DNA of 64,000 nucleotides. Source: Adenanthera pavonina (lineage: Eukaryota > Streptophyta > Magnoliopsida > Fabales > Fabaceae). Shown piece by piece: positions 22,689 to 33,800 of the stretch. The notes below the pieces were generated by a model. It saw only the letters and a program-made list of their open reading frames with translations. It was not told where the DNA came from and did not search any database. A program made the position numbers and the translations under genes. Within the stretch, counting starts at the first letter, position 1; each line of letters opens with the position of its first letter. The stretch lies in contig JAIVEN010000018.1 of NCBI GenBank assembly GCA_026686845.1, positions 11,069,001 to 11,133,000 on the forward strand, given 5' to 3'.

Positions 22689-25600
22689 TTACAATTCATT
22701 GGGATTTACCATTCCCAATTCTCTCCTTATTTTGCAGTGTCTGTCTTCTGATAGAGGCTTTGTGAGTATATCAGCAACTTGATCCTCTGTTGGGATGTAC
22801 TCCAATCTAACTTCTCCTTTCAGAACGTGATCTCTTATGAAGTGGTGCCTAACTTCAATATGTTTAGTCCTCGAATGCATGACAGGATTCTTGGTGATAT
22901 TTATAGCACTTTGGTTGTCACACATGATTGGTGTCTCTTTCATTTTAACCTCAAGATCTTCAAGCTGCTGTTTCATCCAGATGACTTGGGCACAACAGCT
23001 TCCAGCTGCAACATACTCAGCTTCTGCAGTGGATAAGGCCACACTGTTTTGCTTTTTGCTGAACCATGAGACCAGGGATCCTCCAAGAAACTGACAGGCT
23101 CCACTTGTGCTTTTTCTGTCAGTTTTGGATCCTGCAAAATCAGCATCAGTGTATCCTTTGAGATCTTCTCCATTGCCTTTTGGATACCAAAGACCCATCT
23201 GTGATGTTCCAATAAGATATCTAAAAATTCTTTTCACAGCTGTTGCATGGGTTTCTTTGGGGCATGATTGGAACCTTGCACACATGCAGACACTGAACAT
23301 AATGTCAGGTCTGCTGGCAGTTAGGTACAGCAGAGATCCGATCATTCTTCTGTACTGAGTAATGTCAAACATCTTCCCATTCTCATCCATGTCCAGTTTG
23401 GTTGCAGTAGCCATAGGTGTTCCCATTGGCTTGGCATTCTCCATACCAAACTTCTTTAACAGCTCCTTTAGATACTTGGATTGACTGAGGAAGATACCAT
23501 CATTTAGCTGTCTGATTTGCAATCCAAGGAAGAAATTGAGTTCACCCATCATAGACATCTCGAATTCTCCCTGCATTAACTTAGAAAATTCCTTGCAAAG
23601 AACCTCATTAGTAGCACCAAAAATAATATCATCAACATAGATTTGAACAATTAGTAAATCTTTATTTTCTTTCTTAGTAAATAAGGTTGTGTCAACTTTG
23701 CCTCTGTTAAACCCCTTTTCAGTTAGAAAATTGCTCAGTCTCTCATACCATGCTCTAGGGGCCTGTTTTAAACCATAGAGAGCTTTCTTCAGTTTATAAA
23801 CATGGTTTGGTTTTGTAGAGTCCTCAAAACCTGGAGGTTGATCAACATAAACCTCTTCCATGATATATCCATTCAGAAAAGCACTTTTTACATCCATTTG
23901 ATATAATAAAATATTTTTCATGCATGCATATGCCAGTAGTATTCTTATAGCTTCTAATCTAGCTACTGGTGCAAAAGTTTCTTCAAAATCAATACCTTCT
24001 TCTTGATTATACCCTTTAGCAACTAGTCTAGCTTTATTTCTGATTATTGTTCCAGATTCATCAAGTTTATTTCTGAAAACCCATTTGGTACCAATAACAG
24101 GATGATTTTTGGGTCTAGACACTAAATCCCAAACTTGATTTCTTTCAAATTGATTTAATTCATCTTGCATAGCCAAAATCCAGTAATCATCAGTTAAGGC
24201 CTCTTCAGTACATTTGGGTTCTATTTGAGAAATGAAAGCACAGTTGAGCATCTGTTCTCTTAACTGTTTTCTGGTTTTGACTCTCTCTAGAACATTCCCT
24301 ATTACTTGATCAACAGGATGATTCCTTTGATATCTCCAAGCTCTAAGAAGTTCTTGAGATGTTTCCTCATTGTTTTCTTCATCAAACTCTTGCTCCTGGA
24401 TATCTTCCTCTATATTAACAGATTTAGATATCTTTGGAGGTTCAGTTTTACTCTTATCAGAAATTCCTAGTTTTTCAAAATTGAAAGTAAGATCATCCTC
24501 ATTGATAGTATGTTTTGAAACAGTTTCATTTTCAATGAAAACCACATGTACAGATTCTTCTATTACATTTGATCTTTTATTATAAATTCTATATGCCTTA
24601 CTCCTACTTGAATAACCCAGAAATATACCTTCATCGGATTTGGCATCAAATTTACCTAGATTTTCTTTACCATTGTTGTGAATGAAGCATTTGCACCCGA
24701 ACACATGGAGGTGTGACAGATTTGGCTTTCTTCCCTTGTACAGCTCATATGGAGTCTTCCCAAGGATTGGTCTGATGTAAGCTCTGTTTATGATGTAACT
24801 TGCTGTATTTACTGCATCAGCCCAGAATACTTGGGAGAGTTCCTTCTCATTTAGCATAGCTCTGGCCATCTCTCCAATAGTTCTATTCTTCCTTTCTACT
24901 ACTCCATTTTGTTGAGGAGTTCTTGGTGCTGAGAAGTTGTGATCAATCCCATGCTCATTGCAGTACTCCAGGAAGTATGCATTTTCAAATTCTCCTCCAT
25001 GGTCTGACCTGATAGACACAATAGAAATACCTTTCTCATTTTGCACTTTCTTGGCTAAGGTTGCAAATGCATCAAAGGTATCACTTTTGGAGGAAAGAAA
25101 TAATGTCCAAGTAAATCTAGAATAATCATCAACAATTACAAGCACATACAGATTACCACCAAGACTTTTCACCCTAGATGGTCCAATTAAGTCCATATGC
25201 ATCAATTCAAGTGGTCTAGTTGTGGTAACTACATTTTTAGATTTAAATGATGATTTGGTTTGTTTTCCTCTTAAGCATGCATCACATTCTTTATCCTTTT
25301 CAAAAGATATTTTTGGTAGACCAGTTACTAGCTCATTTTTAATTAGTTTAGACAGTTGATTCATGTTCACATGAGCTAATCTTCTATGCCATAGCCAACT
25401 ATCATTATTCTGACTAATTAAGCATACAGAATCTAAGGGAGGAAGTTCATCAAGATCAATAGTATAGCAGTTACCATCCCTTTGAGCTTTGAGGATAACT
25501 TTGTGATCACTTTTTCTGATGACCAGGCAAAACTTTGAGTCAAACAGCACCCAGTTTCCTTTGTCACAGGTCTGACTCACGCTTAGCAGGTTGTGGTTGA

Positions 25601-25820
25601 GTCCAATCACAAACAGCACCTCTTCAATGGATGTTTCTGGATTTTTACCCACAATTCCAATACCAATGATTTTGCCATATTGGTCACCTCCAAAGGTCAC
25701 CTTTCCTCCTTTCTTGTCTCTCAGGGTGATGAACTTCTCCTTATCACCTGTCATGTGACTTGAGCAGGCACTGTCCATATACCATTTGTTGCTTTTCTTA
25801 GCTTTGAGACAGACCTGCAA
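22689..25820 (-). CDS. Sirevirus pol: protease, integrase, reverse transcriptase, RNase H
   Basis: Continuous frame of about 1043 residues. The first in-frame position used here is a TTG, but the frame is open back to 25841, so a true start codon is not expected. Domains in order: aspartic protease with D-S-A-C-S-S-H-M-T-G at 16-25 (Gly of D-S-G replaced by Ala); integrase zinc region W-H-R-R-L-A-H with C-D-A-C; integrase core with catalytic Asp in M-H-M-D-L (about 210), Asp in R-S-D-H-G-G-E-F (about 272) and Glu in V-V-E-R-K-N-R-T (about 308); RT beginning near I-G-T-K-W-V-F (about 573) with Y-V-D-D near 727; RNase H with Y-T-D-A-D-F-A-G (about 888) and L-S-T-A-E-A-E-Y. Length and order match complete Sirevirus polyproteins. 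No stops, so probably functional. It lies in the -1 frame relative to gag. Confidence 0.95.
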   Translation of the reverse strand: MQVCLKAKKSNKWYMDSACSSHMTGDKEKFITLRDKKGGKVTFGGDQYGKIIGIGIVGKNPETSIEEVLFVIGLNHNLLSVSQTCDKGNWVLFDSKFCLVIRKSDHKVILKAQRDGNCYTIDLDELPPLDSVCLISQNNDSWLWHRRLAHVNMNQLSKLIKNELVTGLPKISFEKDKECDACLRGKQTKSSFKSKNVVTTTRPLELMHMDLIGPSRVKSLGGNLYVLVIVDDYSRFTWTLFLSSKSDTFDAFATLAKKVQNEKGISIVSIRSDHGGEFENAYFLEYCNEHGIDHNFSAPRTPQQNGVVERKNRTIGEMARAMLNEKELSQVFWADAVNTASYIINRAYIRPILGKTPYELYKGRKPNLSHLHVFGCKCFIHNNGKENLGKFDAKSDEGIFLGYSSRSKAYRIYNKRSNVIEESVHVVFIENETVSKHTINEDDLTFNFEKLGISDKSKTEPPKISKSVNIEEDIQEQEFDEENNEETSQELLRAWRYQRNHPVDQVIGNVLERVKTRKQLREQMLNCAFISQIEPKCTEEALTDDYWILAMQDELNQFERNQVWDLVSRPKNHPVIGTKWVFRNKLDESGTIIRNKARLVAKGYNQEEGIDFEETFAPVARLEAIRILLAYACMKNILLYQMDVKSAFLNGYIMEEVYVDQPPGFEDSTKPNHVYKLKKALYGLKQAPRAWYERLSNFLTEKGFNRGKVDTTLFTKKENKDLLIVQIYVDDIIFGATNEVLCKEFSKLMQGEFEMSMMGELNFFLGLQIRQLNDGIFLSQSKYLKELLKKFGMENAKPMGTPMATATKLDMDENGKMFDITQYRRMIGSLLYLTASRPDIMFSVCMCARFQSCPKETHATAVKRIFRYLIGTSQMGLWYPKGNGEDLKGYTDADFAGSKTDRKSTSGACQFLGGSLVSWFSKKQNSVALSTAEAEYVAAGSCCAQVIWMKQQLEDLEVKMKETPIMCDNQSAINITKNPVMHSRTKHIEVRHHFIRDHVLKGEVRLEYIPTEDQVADILTKPLSEDRHCKIRRELGMVNPNEL

Positions 25821-25828
25821 AACAATGT

Positions 25829-27628
25829 TTACGTTTTCCTTTTAGGTACCCAAATTTGCTTGGGTCCTTTTAGGTCAGTATATTTTTCCCTAGATGCAGA
25901 TGCAACTTTGGGAACCCATTCAACTTTCCTGCCAAGCCCATTTTTCTTCAAGGCACAAGAACTGGAAATATGTCCCTTTTTGTTGCAGAAATGACAGGTA
26001 GTGAAAGGACTGCTAGATTGAGATGCAGGAAGAAAACAGTGCAGATAATACTTTTGTCTAGCATGCCTTGGTTGATCATATGTTTCAATGTGATGTAATG
26101 CATTAGTTTTCTTTTTATTGTTCTCAGCATGCACAAAATGTCTCATATAAGCATTCTGATTTTTCTTCCTAATCTTTTCCTTGACAGCACATGGATCATA
26201 GCCAAGACCAGCTTTGCCTTGTGATATTCTTTGGCTCCCCATTAATGCAAACAACATGTCTTTGCCTCTAGTGAGCCTAGACATGCTTTTAACTAAATAG
26301 TCATTAGTTTGCTTGAGTTCAATGCATGAAGTGCAACAAACAGATTCAGTAGTGGGCAAAGAGGCAATTTCAGAAACTATGCTTTGGGATTCCAGCTTAT
26401 TTATCCTTTTCTTTGCCAATTTCAGTTCTTTAGCAACTTTAATGAATTCATCATGAAGCTCATGAAATGCATCTTGTAATTCAGAATAGGAAGGTTCAGA
26501 TTCATATACCTCTTCTTCCTGATCACTGCTGCATGAGGGTAAGACTTCTTCTGAGGCAAGTGCCATTAAACAAATGTTGGCAACCTCATCCTCATCTTCT
26601 TCTTCCTCATCTGAGCTGTTGCCCCATATGGATGAGATATAGGCTTTCTTCTTCTTCCCTTTGTCTGCAGCTTTCTTTTCTTTTTCCTGCTTCTTAATGA
26701 ATTGGGGACAGTCCCACTTAATGTGTCCCTGCTTCTTGCACTCATAGCAAGTTACAGGTTCTTTTGCCTCTTTCTTGCTTTCTCCAATTACTCCTTTCTT
26801 GAAGAATCTCTTGCTCTTCTTCTTGCTGTAGAATCTTCCAAATTTTCTGACCATCATAGCCAGAGTTTCCTCATTCAGCTCATCTCCTTCATCAGATTCT
26901 TCTTCCTTTTCATCAGCAGCTTTGAGGGCAAGGCCTTTCTTCTTTCTGTCCAGCCCAGCTTCCTTGAGTGCTTTGATCTTTCCTTCATATTCCTCAAGGC
27001 TGCCGAAGAGAGCTGTGACAGAAGCCATTGATTCTCCTCTGGCCTCTTCTATAGCTGTCACCTTGGGCTGCCATTCCAGAGGTAGAGCTCTGAGTATTTT
27101 TCTCACTTTCTCAGACTGTGTGTATTCTTTTCCCAGGCTCTTCAGTTGATTCACAATAAGAGTGAATCTCTTTTGGAGCTCCTTTACAGTTTCTCCTTCA
27201 GCCATTCTGAAGCTTTCATACTCCCCAATGCACGTGTTCAGTTTGTTTTCCCTGACTCCAGAAGTTCCTTCATGTGCAATCTGTAGAGTATCCCACATTT
27301 CTTTTGCAGTGGAGCATTGTGAGACTCTGTAGAATTCATCCTGGTTAAGGGCACTGACCAAACAATGCTTTGCTTTGAAGTTCAGTAGAACTCTCCTTCT
27401 GTCTTCATCATTCCACTCTGCTTCCAGCTTCTCTTTGTGTCTTCCATCTTCTGTTTGAGCCATTGGAACGAAATCTCCTTTTTCAATCACTGACCAGATG
27501 TCAAGGTCAATTGATTGAAGGTAGATCTGCATCCTCATCTTCCAATATCCATAATGCTCTCCACTGAAGCCTGGTGGTCTGTTAGTGTTGTTTCCTTCAG
27601 GAAGTATACTCTCTCCAAAGCCAGCCAT
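25829..27628 (-). CDS. Sirevirus gag (capsid-nucleocapsid)
   Basis: 599 residues from ATG at 27626-27628 (M-A-G-F-G-E-S), the first ATG after the primer site; the frame extends further upstream without an ATG. The N-terminal half is a DUF4219/UBN2 copia capsid (P-P-x-F-S-G-E-H-Y-G-Y-W-K-M-R-M near residue 22, W-D-T-L near 110). An acidic and Lys-rich stretch leads to a CCHC zinc knuckle C-Y-E-C-K-K-Q-G-H-I-K-W-D-C near 292. A coiled-coil-like Glu/Lys region (about 380-430) and a second CCHC, C-H-F-C-N-K-K-G-H-I-S-S-S-C, near 541 follow. A long gag with a C-terminal extension fits Sireviruses. It packages the element RNA into virus-like particles. Stop TAA is at 25829-25831. Confidence 0.93.
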   Translation of the reverse strand: MAGFGESILPEGNNTNRPPGFSGEHYGYWKMRMQIYLQSIDLDIWSVIEKGDFVPMAQTEDGRHKEKLEAEWNDEDRRRVLLNFKAKHCLVSALNQDEFYRVSQCSTAKEMWDTLQIAHEGTSGVRENKLNTCIGEYESFRMAEGETVKELQKRFTLIVNQLKSLGKEYTQSEKVRKILRALPLEWQPKVTAIEEARGESMASVTALFGSLEEYEGKIKALKEAGLDRKKKGLALKAADEKEEESDEGDELNEETLAMMVRKFGRFYSKKKSKRFFKKGVIGESKKEAKEPVTCYECKKQGHIKWDCPQFIKKQEKEKKAADKGKKKKAYISSIWGNSSDEEEEDEDEVANICLMALASEEVLPSCSSDQEEEVYESEPSYSELQDAFHELHDEFIKVAKELKLAKKRINKLESQSIVSEIASLPTTESVCCTSCIELKQTNDYLVKSMSRLTRGKDMLFALMGSQRISQGKAGLGYDPCAVKEKIRKKNQNAYMRHFVHAENNKKKTNALHHIETYDQPRHARQKYYLHCFLPASQSSSPFTTCHFCNKKGHISSSCALKKNGLGRKVEWVPKVASASREKYTDLKGPKQIWVPKRKT

Positions 27629-27669
27629 TTTAATTCCCGGACTGTGAGTTCCTTTGAATGGGAATCCGG

Positions 27670-27681
27670 GCTCTGATACCA
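27670..27681 (-). promoter_or_regulatory. Primer-binding site (initiator Met tRNA)
   Basis: Minus strand TGGTATCAGAGC, perfect, two bases (AG) after the LTR end at 27684. It is complementary to the 3' end of plant initiator tRNA-Met and is the usual minus-strand primer of plant copia elements. Confidence 0.95.
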
Positions 27682-27683
27682 CT

Positions 27684-29408
27684 TGTTAGCAAGGCTGACT
27701 TCCCAAGAGGGGGGGTGAATTGGGAAGATTGAAAATTTTCTGCACAAGGTGAGGTAAGTGGAGATATCACAGTATAATGAAAATAATGCGTAAAACAGAG
27801 CAAGATGAAAAGTGAAGATAGGGAGAAGAAAACTCAGTAATTTATCCTGGTTCGGTCTTTCCACTTGACCTACATCCAGTCCCCAAGACACCTCTTGAGA
27901 TTTATCCACTATACAGCAAGAATTTCAATGGGCTTCTTGCTAAGGCCACAGTACAACGAGTATGCTCTGTTTCTGAGCTCTCTCAAACTCTCCAAGCACT
28001 TTCACTGTGTGCTTCTCAATCCCCTTGTGAATACCCCTCACAAGTAAATCTATCTTCCAGATGAAGAGTAGATTGATTACAATGAAATAACTCTCTTGAA
28101 AAGAGTAGATATGAAAGTTTAAGTACAAGTTTAGAAGTTGAGAGGGTAAAAGCTTTTGAGAAGAAGATTTAGCAGAAATTCGGTATATACAAGTTTGATT
28201 CGTTACCCACAACTTCAAATGATGTTGTATTTATAGATTTAGGTCTCAAATACCCGTTAGAGACTAAATCTATCCGTTGGGGAAGTTATCCAACGGTTAC
28301 TCTGAAAAACTATCCGTTTACCAACCGCATTTAATGTTTCTGACATACTGAAATTCGAATTTTGGTTGGTCAACAGACGAATTTCGAAGGAACCGAAGGT
28401 TAAAGCTTTCAACGTTACAACACGAAGTTCGTCTGTTCATGAAGTGAAATTCGAATTTTGAAACTTATAAAACATTTTCACAATGTGACATACGAATTTT
28501 CAAGAAGAAAGATTTTTGGTTAAGTGTGAACAGTGTTTTCAATTTGCTACAGTGTCTTCGAAATTCGAATTTTGGTATCCAAAATTCGTCTGTCCATTGA
28601 ACGTATAAAGAGACACAGTAGTTTACTTTCTTCAAAATTCGAATTTTGAAAGGGTGACATTCGTCTGTCAGAGAGCAATTTTGAGACTTAACTCATTCTT
28701 GATCTCAGATGAACTTTAACATAGTTTCAGACGAATTTCTTCTATTTTCTCAAGTTTTGTTTTGTCTGAAATTCGAATTTTGAAGACTCAAAGTTCGTCT
28801 GTTGTCAAGAAGCTTCTTTCAGACTTATATGAAAATTCGAGTGTTGGAATCTCGAAATTCGTCTGTCAGAGAGCATTTTTCAAGCTGAATATCTTTTGAT
28901 TTCAGATGCACTTTGTCATGGTTTCAGACGAATTTCTTTGGTTTTCACAAACTTCATTTTACTTGAAATTCGAATTTTGGAAGTGTGAAGTTCGTCTGTC
29001 ACCAGAAAGGCTTCTTTCAGACTAGATGAAAATTCAAATTTTGAACCACCAAAATTCGTCTGACAGAGAGCCATCTCTTCAGACTTAATCAGTTTTAGCT
29101 CGAAATTCGAATTTCCAAAGGCAAAGTTCGAATTTCTAACTTGACAGTTTAGTTTAAACTTTTAACCTTCGTCTGTTTGTGGGTGTTTTTCAAATATTCA
29201 AGGATTTAACATAAAATCAAAGTTTGAAAACATCTTTTCTTCAAATCAAAACCTTTTACCCAATCATAACAAAAACTAAAGATCCTACAAGAGATCTAAC
29301 AGCAAATACTCAGAAAATCTTCACTTGGAACAGCTTTGATCTCCTTTGATATCTTCAATCCAAGATCTTGAGTGTTGGTTTAAAATCATCAAAACTCTTT
29401 CATCAACA
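27684..29408 (-). repeat. 5' LTR of the Sirevirus
   Basis: Same 1725-bp length and ends as the 3' LTR. As the transcribed LTR its TATA box (minus TATAAATA) is at 28228-28235. The conserved U5 end contains CAATTCACCCCCCCTCTTGG, shared with the solo LTR at 327-2636. Confidence 0.95.
28228..28235 (-). promoter_or_regulatory. TATA box driving Sirevirus transcription
   Basis: Minus strand CTATAAATACAACATCATTT, the same context as the TATA of the solo LTR at 2067. Transcription would start about 30 bp downstream and read gag, pol and the third frame. Confidence 0.6.
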
Positions 29409-29413
29409 GAAAT

Positions 29414-29504
29414 GATACAGGAATGCAGGGAGGTGAAAAACTATGATGGTAGTAGGAATGTAGTAGGAGGGGTTCAGTAGGAAATTGCTGTGTTTGTTGT
29501 AGTG
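29414..29504. repeat. Right end of the CACTA (TIR and last subterminal repeats)
   Basis: Contains GGTAGTAGGAATGTAGTAGG and CAGTAGGAAA words and the terminal TTTGTTGTAGTG. Followed by target copy GGT (29505-29507). Confidence 0.85.
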
Positions 29505-29507
29505 GGT

Positions 29508-30349
29508 CTCACTAGTATAAAACCTATAAAATTCTTAATTATTTAACAAGTATACAAATTATTTTCGAGTCACTGTGTAGAATAAAAAGAAATTTCAAGA
29601 TTTACCAAACTGTTGTTGGAAGGATAAAAATCTAATTTTGAAGACACTAATTTGGAGTAATATTCAAAATAAGTACCATTTGATATAACATATAATTTGA
29701 AAAGAGGGCAGCACACCATCTTGAATTTGGAACAAAAACAAAACAAATTATTTGAGAACGTATAATAGTAAAGAGATCATTTGTTACTACAAGGCTAGGA
29801 TTTGGTTTGAAGCAATAGCAAAGTACAATAATGAAAGCCGGAAATTGACATAAGGACTAATTAAGAAAAAGCCAAACACCATCATTTAAGCAATGTAAGG
29901 ATTATTTAATAAAACATATGTGAGGGTAAAGATCAATAAGGAAGGAACAAAGTTTGTCTTACTTGCTATATGGATGGTGACATGAGCGAATAAGGGCTTT
30001 AGCAAGGTGGAAAGGTGAAGACGCAAAGCGAAAGGAGCCTTGTGAGGATATATATATATATATATATATGGGTTTGAGGGTGAGAGATGATTTTCTTAGC
30101 AGTAACACAGGAAAGAAGAATGAAGAAAATGATACTTTCAGTGAAGAAAGATAAGAGGAAAATTGAGAGGCTTACTTGATGAAGATGAGCACGAGGCTAT
30201 GGCTGAGAGAAGAGAGTGCAATTGTGATATTAGGATTCTCCTTACTAGATTTAAGATGAGAATCTAGATCATTGTTTTAGATATATTTTTAAAAAAAATA
30301 TAATTAAAAGAATTATCCAAAATTTAAACTCACTTTCTTTTAAAAGTAT
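29508..30349. other. AT-rich intergenic spacer
   Basis: No gene I can support. A (TA)n microsatellite lies at about 30049-30069. Confidence 0.4.
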
Positions 30350-30899
30350 GGCAAAAAAACATGTTCAATTCCTTAAATTTACACAAGATTTCATTTTAGT
30401 TCTTTAGCTTTATTTAATTTCTTTTTAATCATTTAATTTTAAAATATCATCAAAAGTTTTCCTGTTACTAAAACTATTAACTATATTAAGCCTAAATGTT
30501 GACAAAACATTATCATATGTTGATAAAGTATTATTTGATGTTGATACATGTCAATTTTTATTGTCCAGTCATTAATAATATTATTATATACTTATCAATC
30601 TTTGGTTTAAAATATTTTTAAATGAAATTAAAAAATTAAAAATAAATAATTACAAATAACCGATTTCTAAATAAAACCTTAATTTTAGGATTTTTTGTCA
30701 TAAAAAATGAGTTAGATAAATATGTAAGTATTTGAAAATACTTTGTCAGCATTTTTTGTTAACATAATTAATAGTGTTATTAATAGGGAAAATTTTGATT
30801 GAATTTTGAAAGTTAAAGAATTAAAAATAAATAAAATAAAGTTAAAAGATCAAAATAAAATTTAGTGTAAACTTAAGGGACTAAATGTATGCTTTTACC
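30350..30899. mobile_element. Foldback MITE with long inverted arms
   Basis: The left arm (about 30353-30465, AATTCCTTAAATTTACAC... type) matches the reverse complement of the right arm (about 30788-30899) over roughly 110 bp at about 70-75% by eye. Long TIRs suggest a Mutator-like or foldback element. I could not identify a target-site duplication. Confidence 0.55.
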
Positions 30900-33800
30900 T
30901 AAACATATTTATTTTTTTAAACTTTTTTTTACTAGTAGATATCAAAATGTCAAATTTTAAAATAATTTCTAAATATATTTCAAGATAACTCCATAAAATA
31001 ATCTCCATAATTTTAAACATAACTAAATTTTCTATTAAATCATATTTCCTCTCTTTCTCTTCCTATCCATTCCAAGGTTATTACATATCTAGTCATTCAA
31101 ATACATGCATAAATATGGGGATGTTACATGACATACAAATATTGACATAGCCTTGTATGTATAACACCATATTTTCTGAGAAAATACAAAGCAAAGTTAA
31201 GTCATTATACGTATAACACCCAAGTGATGTGCAATTAATGAAATTTTGATAGAAAATCAAGTTTGAAAAACATAAAATAAGTACCAAAACTTTAAAAACA
31301 TGCTAATTTAAAATTAGTGGTAAAAAAATTAAGTAAAATCAGAGTCTTAGTAACCACTCAATCTAAGTGAAAAGAAAATAACCTAATAACTAGGTCTTCA
31401 AGTAATGATCTCCATCTTTCACCTAGTCATTTGATTTTTTGAAACTATTATTCCCTTGCTATCATTCATTCCAAGTTCTAGTTATTTTAAAATCATCAAA
31501 ATTCACATTTTGATTCAACACAATGTGTATTTTTCTGAACAAAGAATAATGAATAATAATTACCATTATTATATAAAGTTAAATGTAAAAATGTTAATAT
31601 TATTTTATAATTTAATATACTTATATGCATGTATGCATATACATATATAACTGAATAAATTACTCATCTTATAATTATGACTTTAAAAGTTTCGATTTTC
31701 TACTAAAAATTTGGAAAATTTATAATCCTAAATCATTTTTTTGTTAAATATCTTATATCATGTCTTAACCTAAACAAAAAGTACATTTAATTAATTATAA
31801 ATACATATCACAAATTCATAATCATTCATATTTTGAACAAAATACATATGAAAAATGAATGATTTCACTAAAAATATAAAATTCAATAAAAATAAATAAA
31901 TGATCTCATTGAAAGAATATAACAAATACATGATATAAAATATAAGAAATGAGAAATGATATAAGATTATAATTTTGGCTTTCTCTCATGGCTCGTTTTA
32001 TGTATTGAAAGGATTTTTTTAAGAAATGAGATTAGGAAAAGGAATATGTCTACATTAGAATGGAATTTTTGGAGAAAAAATATGTTTAGTGTATAAAAAA
32101 TTAAATTGGATGAAGATATAAATTTTGTTTAGTATGCATGTTTGATTAATGAAATAAAATTTTGAAAATATTGAAAGACAAATATAAACTTAGTTTAGTT
32201 CTCAGCAAGATGTTATTCTTATTTTTTTTAAATAGATTCCATGCATCTTGGTTTGGTTCACACCAAGTTATTCTTTTAAAAAAAAAAATCTGTTGATAAA
32301 AACTCAGATATATTTTTCAAAACAAAAATTAAAAGTGAACTTGGTGATTGGACTGAGTGCACTTGTCAGACTTCTTAAAAAAAATAAAAATAAAAAATGC
32401 TTGCTTTTGATGCTGCAATAAGTTTTGATACAGTAGGATATACTTTGTTGATAAAAAATCGAGTGGGATTTACTTTAGATATTATGTAGCGAAGTAATTT
32501 TTTTATTTAGTGCATTTTAGAATATAATATTGCTTACTATAAGCATATTTCGTCTAATATATATTATATGTATCTAATCTTATAGTTTGATTACCTAAGT
32601 TCTTTAGATTTTGCTCAATTATATTAGATTGAATAGTATTTTTATTTTTTTTAAAAAAATTCTTGAGGATATGTTTGAGAGTTTAGGATGAAATGGTTTT
32701 GGAGTGATCAATAATAAAACATAATGAAATGGAATAGAATGGAGTGAAATAAAATGGAACATTCCATTATTTGATAGTTTTACGAGGGAATGAGCTATTT
32801 TATTTGATCATTATTTGAAAGTTATTAAAATGGAATGGAATATATTATAATTTTTTTTTCCATTATCAGCCTTATGAGCAAATTTAGATAATAAAATGTG
32901 TAAATAAATTCTTATTTCTTTTTTAAAAATTTTTATTGCTTTCCTTTCCAATAAAAACATTTCTAATAATAATAATAACAACAACAACAATTTATATGGT
33001 AAAACATTTTGGTTCTTCCAATAATAATATTAATAAGGAGTAAAAAGGCTTATCAAACAATAAAAATAACTATGCAATAATTTAAAATTAATGAGTGTGG
33101 ACAATATATATGAATGTGGTTTTATAGTAAAGTCTTGTACCAGTTAGGTTTTACAATTTATTTCTTTAATGTTTGAATTTGAGCAATGATTAAAATTTGC
33201 AAATATTTTGTAGGTGCCCATCTTGCTACCCGTGTTTGTGTGAGTATGCTCAAGTCTACAAGTACGGTGGGAAATGGTTGGAACACGAAAAATTATCATG
33301 ATATATGAATATGTTTTTTGATACGATTGAAGGGTAATTTTGAAACTGAAATACTTACTCTTGGCCTTGGCCATTTCATTCTTGACCCCCAATTTGAAAG
33401 GATAAGGAAAATTAGATTTTGAATGACTAAGACTAGCTTAAGAGACTCCTTGCCACCACACTCCTTTTAGGAGAAAAATCATTCCAACAATAGTTGAACC
33501 CATATATATAGCCATTCCATTCAATCCTATTCTTTCCTAAAAAAGACTGCTAAACATTCAGTGAGTTTTTTCATTTATTCATAATAAATAGACTAGGATA
33601 TTATCCTTTCAATTCATAGAGATCATCGAAATAAATTTTGAAACATATAACACACATATATATATATATATATTAATTTGTATATGTAAATATATAAGTA
33701 ATAAAGGGGGAATAATATTTTATCAATTATTTGCTTTAATTTCACTTGTTTTAGGTGTTTCAATTAAATCACAATTTTAAAAGGATTTTTATTTTTATCA

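Larger units (their letters stand above)
17472..29408 (-). mobile_element. Complete Sirevirus (Ty1/copia), TSD GAAAT
   Basis: Two LTRs of 1725 bp (17472-19196 and 27684-29408), each TGTTAG...CAACA on the plus strand, flank gag, pol and an env-like frame, all on the minus strand. The target duplication GAAAT is perfect (17467-17471, 29409-29413). A perfect initiator-Met primer site and a G-rich polypurine tract preceded by the TCATCATCAAAA motif typical of Sireviruses mark the internal borders. Total length is 11,937 bp. By eye the LTRs differ at only three positions, so insertion is very recent. pol is open over its full length. gag is open but in another frame than pol, and the third frame has two stops. 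Confidence 0.95.
8530..29504 (-). mobile_element. CACTA (En/Spm) transposon, carrying a nested Sirevirus
   Basis: The left end starts CACTACAACAAAAACAATG and the right end, reverse-complemented, starts CACTACAACAAACACAGC. By eye the first 31 bases agree at 27 positions. GGT flanks both ends (8527-8529, 29505-29507), the 3-bp duplication typical of CACTA elements. Subterminal regions carry many TAGTAGGAAA-type motifs in the style of TNPA-binding repeats. Both genes are on the minus strand, so the right end is the promoter end. Total span is 20,975 bp; without the 11.9 kb Sirevirus and its extra target copy it is about 9.0 kb, normal for an autonomous CACTA. Its genes are decayed, so it is not autonomous now. 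Confidence 0.93.
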
